Of a stretch of DNA of 5,790 bases, positions 1 through 5,790 are shown in pieces; within the stretch, counting starts at the first letter, position 1; each line of letters begins with the position of its first letter. The notes beneath the pieces were generated by a model. It worked only from the letters and a program-made list of their open reading frames with translations, had not been told where the DNA came from and made no database searches. This stretch comes from Bacteroidota bacterium (GTDB lineage: Bacteria; Bacteroidota; Bacteroidia; Bacteroidales; UBA10428), in assembly GCA_024640925.1 (NCBI GenBank), contig JAHEEB010000326.1:1-5790 (forward strand), written 5' to 3'. The translations under genes were made by a program, and so were the position numbers.

Positions 1-277
1 GTCTTTCTTGAATTGTTTTGCCTTCCGCTCCATCAATGATTGGCGCTAATATGTTCCCTTGACGTATAAAAATATCGAAAGGCTTTGTTAAATTGTGCTT
101 TAATTGCACATAATTTCTAACCTTCCTTTTAATACAAACGTCTGTTACCAGACCTTCCTGGTTCTCAGCATCTACACGGGGCAAGTTTGCTTGATCAGGA
201 TCTCCATTAGGGTTTCCATCTTTAACATCGAATAAAAACACAAAGTCGTAACGATTTTTAATTGCATCTGTTGCCAT
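1..277 (-). CDS. cas7c: Cas7c (Csd2), type I-C Cascade backbone subunit, partial
   Basis: Only the first 92 codons are present; the rest lies beyond the left edge. Cas7c polymerises along the crRNA spacer to form the backbone of the type I-C effector complex and holds the guide for pairing with target DNA. The N-terminus is highly diagnostic: after MATDAIKN comes [20 protein letters not shown] (about residues 9-28), then a LPRVD stretch and [16 protein letters not shown] (about 43-58). These are signature blocks of the Csd2/Cas7 family, within the RRM-like fold. The ATG at 277-275 is chosen because it begins 3 bases after the cas8c stop and has an AAGGAGG ribosome site 8 bases upstream, lying inside the last codons of cas8c. 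Translation is therefore probably coupled to cas8c. No frameshift is seen in the visible part. Identity is near certain; function of the full gene cannot be judged from here. Confidence 0.97.
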   Translation of the reverse strand, partial: MATDAIKNRYDFVFLFDVKDGNPNGDPDQANLPRVDAENQEGLVTDVCIKRKVRNYVQLKHNLTKPFDIFIRQGNILAPIIDGAEGKTIQER

Positions 278-280
278 AGT

Positions 281-697
281 TTATTCCTCCTTATTATTTT
301 CTATAATTGATTGTAATTCTTTATTATTTTTTGCATTATCATAGTCTTGCTGCTTTTGATGGTAATATCCAAGCGCAAATTGACCTTGTTCTTCGAGCGA
401 AAATATCGCCGGAAATTCATTGATTAGGCTACACAACTCCTGCAATTGCCTATCGAGAATTACTGCAAGGCCAGGTTTTTCGTGTTTCAATTTTGAAATG
501 TGGTTTTGCGACAATTTCATTAACCTGCCAAATGCGGGTGCAGGGCTGGTTGATGCAAACGAAAAAAAGCGTTCGCGAATACCTGCATTCAAATCCTTAC
601 CTTGCGATGCACGTTGAATTCCTTCCATTACAGCGAATATTTTCCCACAAACAATTGCCGGACTGGTATCGTTTGGGTCGTTTTGTTCTTTAATCAT
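281..697 (-). CDS. cas11c: Cas11c small subunit, internal in-frame start within cas8c (predicted)
   Basis: Type I-C complexes contain a small subunit translated from an internal start in the 3' part of cas8c; this is established for characterised I-C systems. Here Met469 of Cas8c (ATG at 697-695) is preceded by GGAGG at 706-702, 4 bases upstream and encoded by the codons of Gly466-Gly467. Starting there gives a 138-residue protein ending at the cas8c stop, in the size range of known small subunits and predicted mainly helical. Other internal Met codons in this region, such as Met492 (628-626) and Met527, lack a ribosome site. In the assembled complex Cas11c would lie along the belly, contacting Cas7c and stabilising the non-target strand. 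The site and frame are seen in the sequence; that it is actually used is inference by analogy. The spacing is a little short compared with the 7-8 bases at cas8c and cas7c. Confidence 0.72.
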   Translation of the reverse strand: MIKEQNDPNDTSPAIVCGKIFAVMEGIQRASQGKDLNAGIRERFFSFASTSPAPAFGRLMKLSQNHISKLKHEKPGLAVILDRQLQELCSLINEFPAIFSLEEQGQFALGYYHQKQQDYDNAKNNKELQSIIENNKEE

Positions 698-2101
698 ATA
701 ACCTCCGTTTTTAGTATTTCTATTTAGTATAAATCGTATTAATGCCGCTCTTTCAGTCGTAATGGTTTCTTTTGATTGTCCGTCTTCGGCGCTCTCAACA
801 AAACGAATTCTTTTTAACACCGCTGTTAGAATCCACAAAGGTGGAACTGTACCTTTTAGTGCTGCATTCCATAGTTGAGTGGCTACACGAGAATTGGTTG
901 GGTCATTGTCCGATTTGGTATTATGCCCGGCTCGTGCCAATGCATATAATGGAACATAACGAGTTTCGCCATAAGCTCGAATACCAATTTCCTGAAACCA
1001 TTTGGCTATATTTTGTTTGTATTCGTCGAGGCTTATTTCTATCCAGTCGCGAACGGCAATACGGGCAGCTGCACCAGAAAGCGTACAGGAGTATAACTGG
1101 TTGGTTTTGATACCCTTAACTACTTTTTGTTTGGCATTTGTAACAGAATCAATAAGATTTGCCACTTGTCCTACATCTGGATTGTCTAGTAAGTTTAATT
1201 CCTCAATTGGTTCATCCTCTTTTGTCCAGAATATTATTGCGGTATCCGAACCAAAGTTTTTGCGGTTTGAGTAGATAAACTGTGTTTTTGTTTTTCCCTT
1301 TTTATCCTCAATAATTGTTTCATTACCGCTCGATAATAAATAATTTAGCCCTTCAACATAATTCTTAGCACAATTTGTACAAATAGAAGAATTATCATTT
1401 CCATTTAATTGATATGACTCAAATGCAGGTGCATTATACGAAACTAAAGCACATCCAGCTTTTTGACCATCTGGAACACGTTTAATTGCACCATGAGGTT
1501 GATCCAAAACTGGAAAATCGGATTTTCCGCAAACAGAACACACCTTTTTATCCCCTTTCAATTGCTCTGATTGTTCTTTCTCAAACTTTTCAATTATTGC
1601 AATATAAACCTCCTTCTGTTCGTGCAAACGAATATCTTTTACGCGAAACGCAATATTACCGGCTCGTTCTTTTTCTCCTACTTGTAATTCAAATGCCTTT
1701 GTCGCTTTCTCTAATCCATTAAGTTTATTTTCATTATAAAATAAAAATACAGGCGTTATACAATCTAAATTCTTGTAAATATTAAGTTTTGCCAAATAAA
1801 GATTGTGTTTAAATATGGCTGCTGCCTCAGCTTTCTTTTGTTCCTCACTTTTTTCCGTATCTGGTATATCCCAATTTAAACCTGAATAATTTAAGACTTC
1901 CCCTGCCTTATCAAGAAGTAATCGCGCTTTGCCTTTTTTAGCAGTTAGAGCCTCCGCTTGTCTGCTAATTTTTTCGATTACAGAAAATGAATTAAAAGAA
2001 CCATCCTCATTAATAATTAAATCAATTGAAATGGGCTCATCTTTTAATGCATCGTGCCCTTTACGTATACGTTTTCCAAATTCTGCCAATTCCTTTATCA
2101 T
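281..2101 (-). CDS. cas8c: Cas8c (Csd1), type I-C Cascade large subunit
   Basis: This 606-residue protein has the usual Csd1 length. Cas8c sits at the 5' handle end of the I-C effector complex with Cas5c, recognises the PAM, opens the target duplex and helps recruit Cas3. Visible marks are a zinc-ribbon-like pair, CSVC (188-191) and CTNC (241-244); the LSGAAARIAVRDW block (341-353); an NDTSPAIVCGKIFAVME block (475-491) matching the conserved 'NTNPAYxLGRLFAVLE'-type stretch near the Csd1 C-terminus; and FALGYYHQK (576-583). A charged, Q/N/K-rich tail ends the protein. The ATG at 2101-2099 overlaps the cas5c stop in an ATGA and has a strong AAGGAGG site 7 bases upstream. A second translation start in the same frame, at codon 469, probably yields Cas11c separately (see that entry). 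The frame is intact throughout. The family call rests on these motifs together with position between cas5 and cas7. Confidence 0.96.
   Translation of the reverse strand: MIKELAEFGKRIRKGHDALKDEPISIDLIINEDGSFNSFSVIEKISRQAEALTAKKGKARLLLDKAGEVLNYSGLNWDIPDTEKSEEQKKAEAAAIFKHNLYLAKLNIYKNLDCITPVFLFYNENKLNGLEKATKAFELQVGEKERAGNIAFRVKDIRLHEQKEVYIAIIEKFEKEQSEQLKGDKKVCSVCGKSDFPVLDQPHGAIKRVPDGQKAGCALVSYNAPAFESYQLNGNDNSSICTNCAKNYVEGLNYLLSSGNETIIEDKKGKTKTQFIYSNRKNFGSDTAIIFWTKEDEPIEELNLLDNPDVGQVANLIDSVTNAKQKVVKGIKTNQLYSCTLSGAAARIAVRDWIEISLDEYKQNIAKWFQEIGIRAYGETRYVPLYALARAGHNTKSDNDPTNSRVATQLWNAALKGTVPPLWILTAVLKRIRFVESAEDGQSKETITTERAALIRFILNRNTKNGGYMIKEQNDPNDTSPAIVCGKIFAVMEGIQRASQGKDLNAGIRERFFSFASTSPAPAFGRLMKLSQNHISKLKHEKPGLAVILDRQLQELCSLINEFPAIFSLEEQGQFALGYYHQKQQDYDNAKNNKELQSIIENNKEE
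286..292 (-). promoter_or_regulatory. Shine-Dalgarno site for cas7c
   Basis: On the minus strand this reads AAGGAGG, with 8 bases between it and the cas7c ATG. It lies within the last sense codons of cas8c (AAG GAG G.., Lys-Glu-Glu), so ribosomes finishing cas8c or cas11c arrive on top of the cas7c start. It fixes the cas7c start and suits the high copy number of Cas7 in the complex. Confidence 0.85.
702..706 (-). promoter_or_regulatory. Internal Shine-Dalgarno site for cas11c in cas8c
   Basis: On the minus strand the bases read GGAGG, 4 bases before an in-frame ATG at 697-695. The site is formed by the Gly-Gly codons GGA GGT of cas8c. Its match to the anti-Shine-Dalgarno core and its place in the last quarter of cas8c fit the internal initiation known from other type I-C operons. 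Confidence 0.7.
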
Positions 2102-2811
2102 ACCGTGGCCTCCTTTTCTTCGCTTTGATTAAATCCATAAATAACTGCCGATACTTCGCTATCCATTTCGGGCTGAATGTGCGACGATTGCATCATTTGT
2201 TCGTTTTCGGTTTTGGGACATTCCAAAACGCCATTGATAACTGCCACATCGTAGAAAAACAATGGGGTTGGTTTACCTTTTGCATCATAGTAAATATCGA
2301 AAAGCATACTTCCGATGGGTATAATTTCCTGAATGGATTGCTCCGTGCCATCGGGCGTATTAAACTCGGCTGCAAATTCGCGAGTACCTAAAAATGGGCG
2401 CCGCCAACATTGCCCTTTCTTAACACGTCGTTTAAACATTTCGGCATATTTTTTTGGCGGATTGTTTGTGTCGAACTTCTTTTGATATACAGAGGCTTCA
2501 ATAATATAGGCGACATTTTTCAATATAATACTATTGCGCTGTGCTCTTCGCTCTTCAATTATAATTGGCGTTTTTCCTTGTTTTGCATTAATTTCGTTAC
2601 GTTTAACCGAAAAGAATTTTACTGGATTTAAAACAATAATGCGATGTACCCACCACTGAAATTCTGGTTTCCAGAGTATAGAATCGAGTACTCCCCGCGC
2701 TGCCGAAGGAGTCATGCAAGGGTAGGTCATTCGTTCAACTTTTAAGTCGGGTCGGGTAAAACAAGCAAAATCGCCTGTTACTTTAATCCGTACAATTTCG
2801 TTGTCTATCAT
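2098..2811 (-). CDS. cas5c: Cas5c (Cas5d), type I-C crRNA-processing and Cascade subunit
   Basis: At 237 residues this is a normal-length Cas5d. In type I-C there is no Cas6; Cas5c cleaves the pre-crRNA repeat and stays bound to the 5' handle, next to Cas8c. Family marks include an early VTGDFACFTRPDLKVER stretch (11-27), TPSAARGVLDSILWKPEFQW (34-53), HRIIVLNPVKF (56-66), KRNEI (70-74), QRNSIILKNVAYIIEA (91-106) and the very characteristic FKRRVKKGQCWRRPFLGTREF (126-146). Against the Bacillus halodurans Cas5d triad as I recall it (Tyr46, Lys116, His117), the matching positions here seem to be Leu46, Lys120 and Lys121, so two of three may differ. The ATG at 2811-2809 follows the palindromic gap after cas3 and has no good Shine-Dalgarno sequence, only a weak AAAG. 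The stop overlaps the cas8c start by 4 bases. Confidence 0.96.
   Translation of the reverse strand: MIDNEIVRIKVTGDFACFTRPDLKVERMTYPCMTPSAARGVLDSILWKPEFQWWVHRIIVLNPVKFFSVKRNEINAKQGKTPIIIEERRAQRNSIILKNVAYIIEASVYQKKFDTNNPPKKYAEMFKRRVKKGQCWRRPFLGTREFAAEFNTPDGTEQSIQEIIPIGSMLFDIYYDAKGKPTPLFFYDVAVINGVLECPKTENEQMMQSSHIQPEMDSEVSAVIYGFNQSEEKEATV
2109..2115 (-). promoter_or_regulatory. Shine-Dalgarno site for cas8c
   Basis: AAGGAGG on the minus strand, 7 bases before the cas8c ATG, sits inside the cas5c codons for Lys-Glu-Ala near its C-terminus. With the ATGA stop-start overlap it points to translational coupling from cas5c to cas8c and decides the cas8c start. Confidence 0.85.
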
Positions 2812-2829
2812 ATGGCTATTCTTTAAATT

Positions 2830-2930
2830 GGGCTAAAGCCCGGTTAATTAATTCATTGTTTAACCCCTTCCGAAAGCTTTCGGAATAAGGCTGGGGTTAT
2901 TGACACGCTGTTTTTATTGGGCTTTAGCCC
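2830..2930. repeat. Nested palindromic element (REP/BIME-like) between cas3 and cas5c
   Basis: GGGCTAAAGCCC (2830-2841) and its exact reverse complement GGGCTTTAGCCC (2919-2930) bracket the element. Each is itself a small hairpin with 5-base arms and a 2-base turn. Between them lies a second, stronger nested inverted repeat (2861-2899). The whole occupies most of the 131-base gap after the cas3 stop and ends 18 bases before the cas5c ATG. I associate GGGCTAAAGCCC-type palindromes with interspersed repeats of Bacteroidota genomes, possibly spread by REP-associated (RAYT/TnpA-REP) transposases; that link is inference. In the operon transcript it would fold into several hairpins between the nuclease and Cascade genes. 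No U-run follows either small hairpin on the minus strand, so it is not a typical intrinsic terminator for cas3. Confidence 0.75.
2861..2899. repeat. Central inverted repeat with perfect 18-base palindrome
   Basis: TAACCCC (2861-2867) pairs with GGGGTTA (2893-2899) around the perfect palindrome TTCCGAAAGCTTTCGGAA (2868-2885), leaving TAAGGCT (2886-2892) unpaired on one side. As RNA this is a long, stable stem with a small bulge; as DNA it could extrude as a cruciform. It is the core of the larger palindromic element. Confidence 0.85.
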
Positions 2931-2942
2931 TTTTCGCTTTTA

Positions 2943-5099
2943 TCATACTATTAAGGTATCAAGAATAGGATTGGCTGATAAACCGTAATCTTTATCATAC
3001 GTTCCATACCATTTCCAGTATCCTTGCGGTTCTTTGCCCATTTTACCAAGGTTTTCTTTCATAAAATTGTCGTAAACCTGTACCGAAAATTGTTGCATAG
3101 CCCGATAATCAGCACGAGACAATGTTGGTTTGTATCGGATGCGTTCATACAATTCAGCACTACCGTCGCAGAGAATAAAAATGGGAGTAGCTGTGTTTTC
3201 TATTAATCGGTATGCATCGGCAACCGTTTTAAAATTAAACCCTAATCGAGCTTTTTCTATATTTTTTTTATCGTCAGGTATAAAAAGTCGGAATACTTTT
3301 CGATAATATTCTCCAAAAAAAGCGTGTTCGAAAAGCAATTTTTCATTCCCCTTATATAAACCATTGGCAAACTCGGCCAATGCTCTGTATTGTTTATTAG
3401 GAGCTCCTGAATCTTCTATCGAAAAAATGAAAACACTCCCCATTTCCGTCATTTTGCCTTCGCGGTTGCATCGCCCGGCAGATTGAATAATTGATTCCAA
3501 TGGAGCAATTTCGCGGTAAACGCAAGGAAAATCGAAATCAACTCCGGCTTCAATTAGTTGGGTTGATGAAACGATTATTTTTTCTTTGTTTCGCAAACAA
3601 GTTCTAATATTCTCTATTACTTCTTTACGGTGTGCCGGATACATAGTTGTTGATAAATGAAATGCCCGACAGTTTGTATTCGCTATTATTTGATTAAAAA
3701 AAAGCAATGCTTGCTTTTTGGTATTAAATATACACAAAGCAGAACCATCATTTTCTATAACATTTTTACTCAGCTCGATTATCGAAACTGGCTGATATTC
3801 ATTTACTGAATAATAATTTACCCGCCGGGTTGCTTCGAAAACTTCTTTTGGGTTTTCCACCAACGACTGTATGTTTTCAATACCATTAAATCCTTCACTT
3901 TTTTCGAATGCAGGTTGCGTAGCAGTGCAGAACAAAAATGAAGTACCCATAACGTTCTGTACATTTTTTAACATGGTTAATGTTGGCAAAACTAATTCTT
4001 TAGGTAAGGTTTGCACTTCGTCGAATATCACAACCGACTGTGCTATATTGTGTACTTTGCGACATCGGGAAGGTTTGTTACCGAACAGCGATTCGAAAAA
4101 TTGTACCGACGTGGTTACAATAATCGGGTAATCCCAGTTTTCAGTAGCAAGCCGCTTGGTATATGCCGTATTATATAACGATTCGTTTGCAATATCCTTG
4201 TTTGCATCTTCGTCTTCGTTGAAATTCGAATGATGTTCTAATACCCATTCTTCGCCAAATATTCTCTTAAGTTCTTTTGCTGTTTGATCGATTATACTAA
4301 TAAATGGTAATACTATGATTATTCGATTTAGTCTATTATGTCTGGCATGATGAAGCGCCCAACTTATAGAAGTTAAGGTTTTTCCCATACCTGTTGGTAA
4401 AGTCATTGAATAAAATCCAGTATGTTCCAATGCTTTTGAAACCGCATATTCCCGGACTTTATTCCTCAATTTGTTGATCTCTCCTAATTTACTTTTTTTA
4501 TTAAATTCGTTTTCGATTTTTTCTATTAAATAGTTTGGATCAAAAGCTCTTGTATTTCTCTTTTTAGTTAATGAACTGTTAAAATGATTCTCTGTATCGA
4601 GCCAATCGGCATCAGTTAATGCGCTGAATAATAATCTTATAAAAATCTCCCTATCCAGCTTGTTTGTGAAATTCAATTTACTTGTAAAGAAGAAATTTTC
4701 ATTTATTTGTAATTCGTCAAAGAATTGGTGTTTAATTTCATGAACGCTATGAGTGGGTTCTTTGAATTCTTGATAAATATTTTGTAAATCAGAAAAATTA
4801 GGGATTCCCTTATGATGCCCATCAATCGCAAATGCTGCTTCAACTTGATTGTTAAGTGCAGATATTGCTGCACCCCAGCTTGAATGAGGAACGCTACCTC
4901 GTTGACCTCCATTTATTAAATAATGCTGAAATGCCGGCTGATACTTGCCAAAATCATGCAATAGTCCTGTAATTTTGAAAATTTCTTTGTAATCTGTTTT
5001 ACAGCAAAACTCAGACATTATTTGAGAAACCTCACTTAAGTGGATTGCTAATAGATGAACAAATCCCGCTTCATTTTTTGAATGCGCAATATACGCCAT
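2943..5099 (-). CDS. cas3: Cas3, HD nuclease-helicase of type I-C CRISPR-Cas
   Basis: This 718-residue protein is recruited by target-bound Cascade, nicks the displaced DNA strand and then unwinds and degrades it using ATP. The N-terminal HD domain is complete: His6 (IAHSK), His48-Asp49 with Lys52 (LLHDFGKY), His72 (PHSSWG), His95-His96 (DGHHKG) and Asp163/Asp165 (TDADWLD). The superfamily 2 helicase part shows Walker A LPTGMGKT (234-241), a DEVQ Walker B box (360-363), motif III CTATQ (391-395), motif V STQLIEAGVDFDF (512-524) and motif VI QSAGRCNREG (539-548). The YWKWYGTYDKDYGL segment (694-707) near the end fits the Cas3 C-terminal region. The ATG at 5099-5097 is chosen because MAYIAHSK places the first HD histidine in its usual position near the start. 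The leader is A-rich without a Shine-Dalgarno sequence. It is the first cas gene of the operon. All catalytic residues I can check are present, so it is probably active. Confidence 0.98.
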   Translation of the reverse strand: MAYIAHSKNEAGFVHLLAIHLSEVSQIMSEFCCKTDYKEIFKITGLLHDFGKYQPAFQHYLINGGQRGSVPHSSWGAAISALNNQVEAAFAIDGHHKGIPNFSDLQNIYQEFKEPTHSVHEIKHQFFDELQINENFFFTSKLNFTNKLDREIFIRLLFSALTDADWLDTENHFNSSLTKKRNTRAFDPNYLIEKIENEFNKKSKLGEINKLRNKVREYAVSKALEHTGFYSMTLPTGMGKTLTSISWALHHARHNRLNRIIIVLPFISIIDQTAKELKRIFGEEWVLEHHSNFNEDEDANKDIANESLYNTAYTKRLATENWDYPIIVTTSVQFFESLFGNKPSRCRKVHNIAQSVVIFDEVQTLPKELVLPTLTMLKNVQNVMGTSFLFCTATQPAFEKSEGFNGIENIQSLVENPKEVFEATRRVNYYSVNEYQPVSIIELSKNVIENDGSALCIFNTKKQALLFFNQIIANTNCRAFHLSTTMYPAHRKEVIENIRTCLRNKEKIIVSSTQLIEAGVDFDFPCVYREIAPLESIIQSAGRCNREGKMTEMGSVFIFSIEDSGAPNKQYRALAEFANGLYKGNEKLLFEHAFFGEYYRKVFRLFIPDDKKNIEKARLGFNFKTVADAYRLIENTATPIFILCDGSAELYERIRYKPTLSRADYRAMQQFSVQVYDNFMKENLGKMGKEPQGYWKWYGTYDKDYGLSANPILDTLIV

Positions 5100-5360
5100 A
5101 ACTTTTTTTCTTATAATTTAAATAAGTTAGGTGTATTTAACGTCTTTTTTATCCGAATTTTATAAACAGGGAATAATGATTTTATAGCCTAATTTTGCTT
5201 TGAAAGTTTTTAAATTTTAAACTTCTATTGAACGTAAAACCAACACTTGCTTTTATTTTTCTGCAAGATACTGGATGACTGTATACTGTTCAAGTTGAAA
5301 ACTATTGTTGGTATTCGGTATTCAAACTTCAAACAATAACTTCATCGTAATTAAAAAACT
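5100..5360. other. AT-rich intergenic region upstream of cas3, no gene seen
   Basis: These 261 bases separate the upstream membrane protein from cas3 and must contain the 5' leader of the cas operon unless transcription enters from further upstream. I looked on the minus strand for a Bacteroidota-type promoter (TTTG about 20 bases before TAnnTTTG) and for a sigma70-type pair and found none convincing. A weak AT-rich inverted repeat, AAGTTT (5204-5209) with AAACTT (5219-5224), and a cluster of short tandem repeats near the right end are the only structures noted. Confidence 0.6.
5303..5338. repeat. Short tandem repeats inside a small inverted repeat
   Basis: GGTATTC occurs twice in tandem (5310-5316 and 5317-5323) and is followed by TTCAAAC twice in tandem (5321-5327 and 5328-5334), sharing three bases. 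The pair lies between the arms TATTGTT (5303-5309) and AACAATA (5332-5338). It begins about 23 bases past the stop of the upstream gene. The role is unknown, and chance duplication by slippage is possible. Confidence 0.4.
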
Positions 5361-5790
5361 TTACCCGGAAAGTTGGTTGCTAATTACTTGTTGCGTACTA
5401 ATAATTGCACCAAGCAAATTTACTTGGTTAGCTCTATGGATTTCTTCTTCTAGCAAATTAAGTGATTCTTTAAGGTTATCAGCACGAAGATTAGTTATAT
5501 ATTCAGTTATTTTATTGACTGCAAAAACACTTCTATATTTCTCAGGCAATACAGTGAATTTATCACATTCGTTAAAAGTATCATCAAGGATGTTATTCAA
5601 CATGTCAATTTCCTTTCTATTACTTTCATATCGATTGCGCACGATATGTTTCTTAAAATAATTACCAATTGGTATAGATGCAAGTGAAAAAAATATAATA
5701 AAAGAAATTACTGAAAGAATAATATTTTTCGAAGATAAGTTATATAAAAAATAATGAGTGTTGTACATAGCATGAGAAATAAAATATGAC
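5361..5790 (-). CDS. Hypothetical single-pass membrane protein, 5' end possibly outside window
   Basis: I do not recognise a named family. From the ATG at 5768-5766 the product is 135 residues, but the frame stays open to the window edge (preceding residues read SYFISHA), so the true start may lie further upstream. One strong hydrophobic segment covers about residues 15-36 (IILSVISFIIFFSLASIPIG), followed by a basic KKHIVRNR stretch that suggests a cytoplasmic C-terminal part. Residues about 46-66 look helical. The segment from LPEKYRS (74-80) through LRADNLKESLNLLEEEIHR (94-112) resembles a 'GRADTLKEAINLYEEE'-like helix that I recall from uncharacterised Firmicutes and Bacteroidota proteins; this is memory, not a search. 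It is on the same strand as the cas genes but 261 bases before cas3, with no recognisable link to CRISPR function. No signal peptide cleavage site or catalytic motif is evident. Confidence 0.65.
   Translation of the reverse strand, partial: SYFISHAMYNTHYFLYNLSSKNIILSVISFIIFFSLASIPIGNYFKKHIVRNRYESNRKEIDMLNNILDDTFNECDKFTVLPEKYRSVFAVNKITEYITNLRADNLKESLNLLEEEIHRANQVNLLGAIISTQQVISNQLSG

Noticed and set aside
626..628. Met492 of Cas8c as the Cas11c start
   Set aside because: It gives a plausible 115-residue product but has no Shine-Dalgarno sequence upstream, unlike Met469.
772..1110. Plus-strand open frame of 112 codons inside cas8c
   Set aside because: It is fully antisense to the well-supported cas8c, with no ribosome site or family-like motifs; it is a shadow frame.
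2919..2940. Plus-strand hairpin GGGCTTTAGCCC followed by TTTT as an intrinsic terminator
   Set aside because: There is no plus-strand gene upstream to terminate, the stem is only 5 bases with a 2-base turn, and the sequence is better explained as one arm of the palindromic element.
4021..4023. DEVQ instead of DEAH/DEVH in the Cas3 Walker B box as a defect
   Set aside because: The Asp-Glu pair needed for ATP hydrolysis is present, and Gln at the fourth position is, as far as I recall, common in Cas3 helicases, so this is normal variation.
5303..5360. Intrinsic terminator after the upstream membrane protein gene
   Set aside because: The TATTGTT/AACAATA stem is AT-rich with a 22-base loop and is not followed by a T-run on the minus strand.
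5100..5360. CRISPR array or leader upstream of cas3
   Set aside because: No repeat of about 30 bases recurs at regular spacing here or elsewhere in the window; only 7-base tandem duplications are present.
5305..5661. Plus-strand open frame of 118 codons over the upstream membrane protein gene
   Set aside because: It is antisense to a frame with a clear membrane helix and a plausible conserved cytoplasmic region, lacks a ribosome site, and its translation shows no recognisable domain.

Overview
The window carries most of a type I-C (Dvulg) CRISPR-Cas interference operon on the minus strand, read from right to left: cas3 (HD nuclease-helicase), cas5c, cas8c and the first third of cas7c, which runs off the left edge. 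A probable fifth product, the small subunit Cas11c, is encoded in frame inside the 3' end of cas8c. No CRISPR array and no cas4, cas1 or cas2 lie in the window. In the usual I-C order these would follow cas7c, beyond the left edge.

Layout from right to left (direction of transcription): 5790-5361, an unrecognised small protein with one membrane segment, open to the right edge; 5360-5100, an AT-rich intergenic region that must hold the cas leader but shows no promoter I can defend; 5099-2943, cas3; 2942-2812, a 131-base gap filled with nested palindromes; 2811-2098, cas5c; 2101-281, cas8c, overlapping cas5c by 4 bases (ATGA); 277-1, cas7c, 3 bases after the cas8c stop.

How the parts work together: in this subtype Cas5c takes the place of Cas6 and cuts pre-crRNA, and a crRNA-bound row of Cas7c forms the backbone. 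Cas8c recognises the PAM, Cas11c subunits line the belly of the complex, and Cas3 is recruited to nick, unwind and degrade the target DNA. The Cas3 HD and helicase motifs are all present and all complete reading frames are intact, so the interference module looks functional.

Host: the DNA is AT-rich (by eye about 35-40% G+C) and intergenic leaders are very A-rich. GGGCTAAAGCCC-type interspersed palindromes are the kind I associate with Bacteroidota. I therefore lean to a Bacteroidota member, with modest confidence. Against type for that phylum, the cas7c, cas8c and internal cas11c starts each have a textbook Shine-Dalgarno sequence, while cas3 and cas5c have none. The observations most worth following are the internal cas11c start, apparent substitutions at two of three recalled Cas5 catalytic positions, and the palindrome cluster between cas3 and cas5c.
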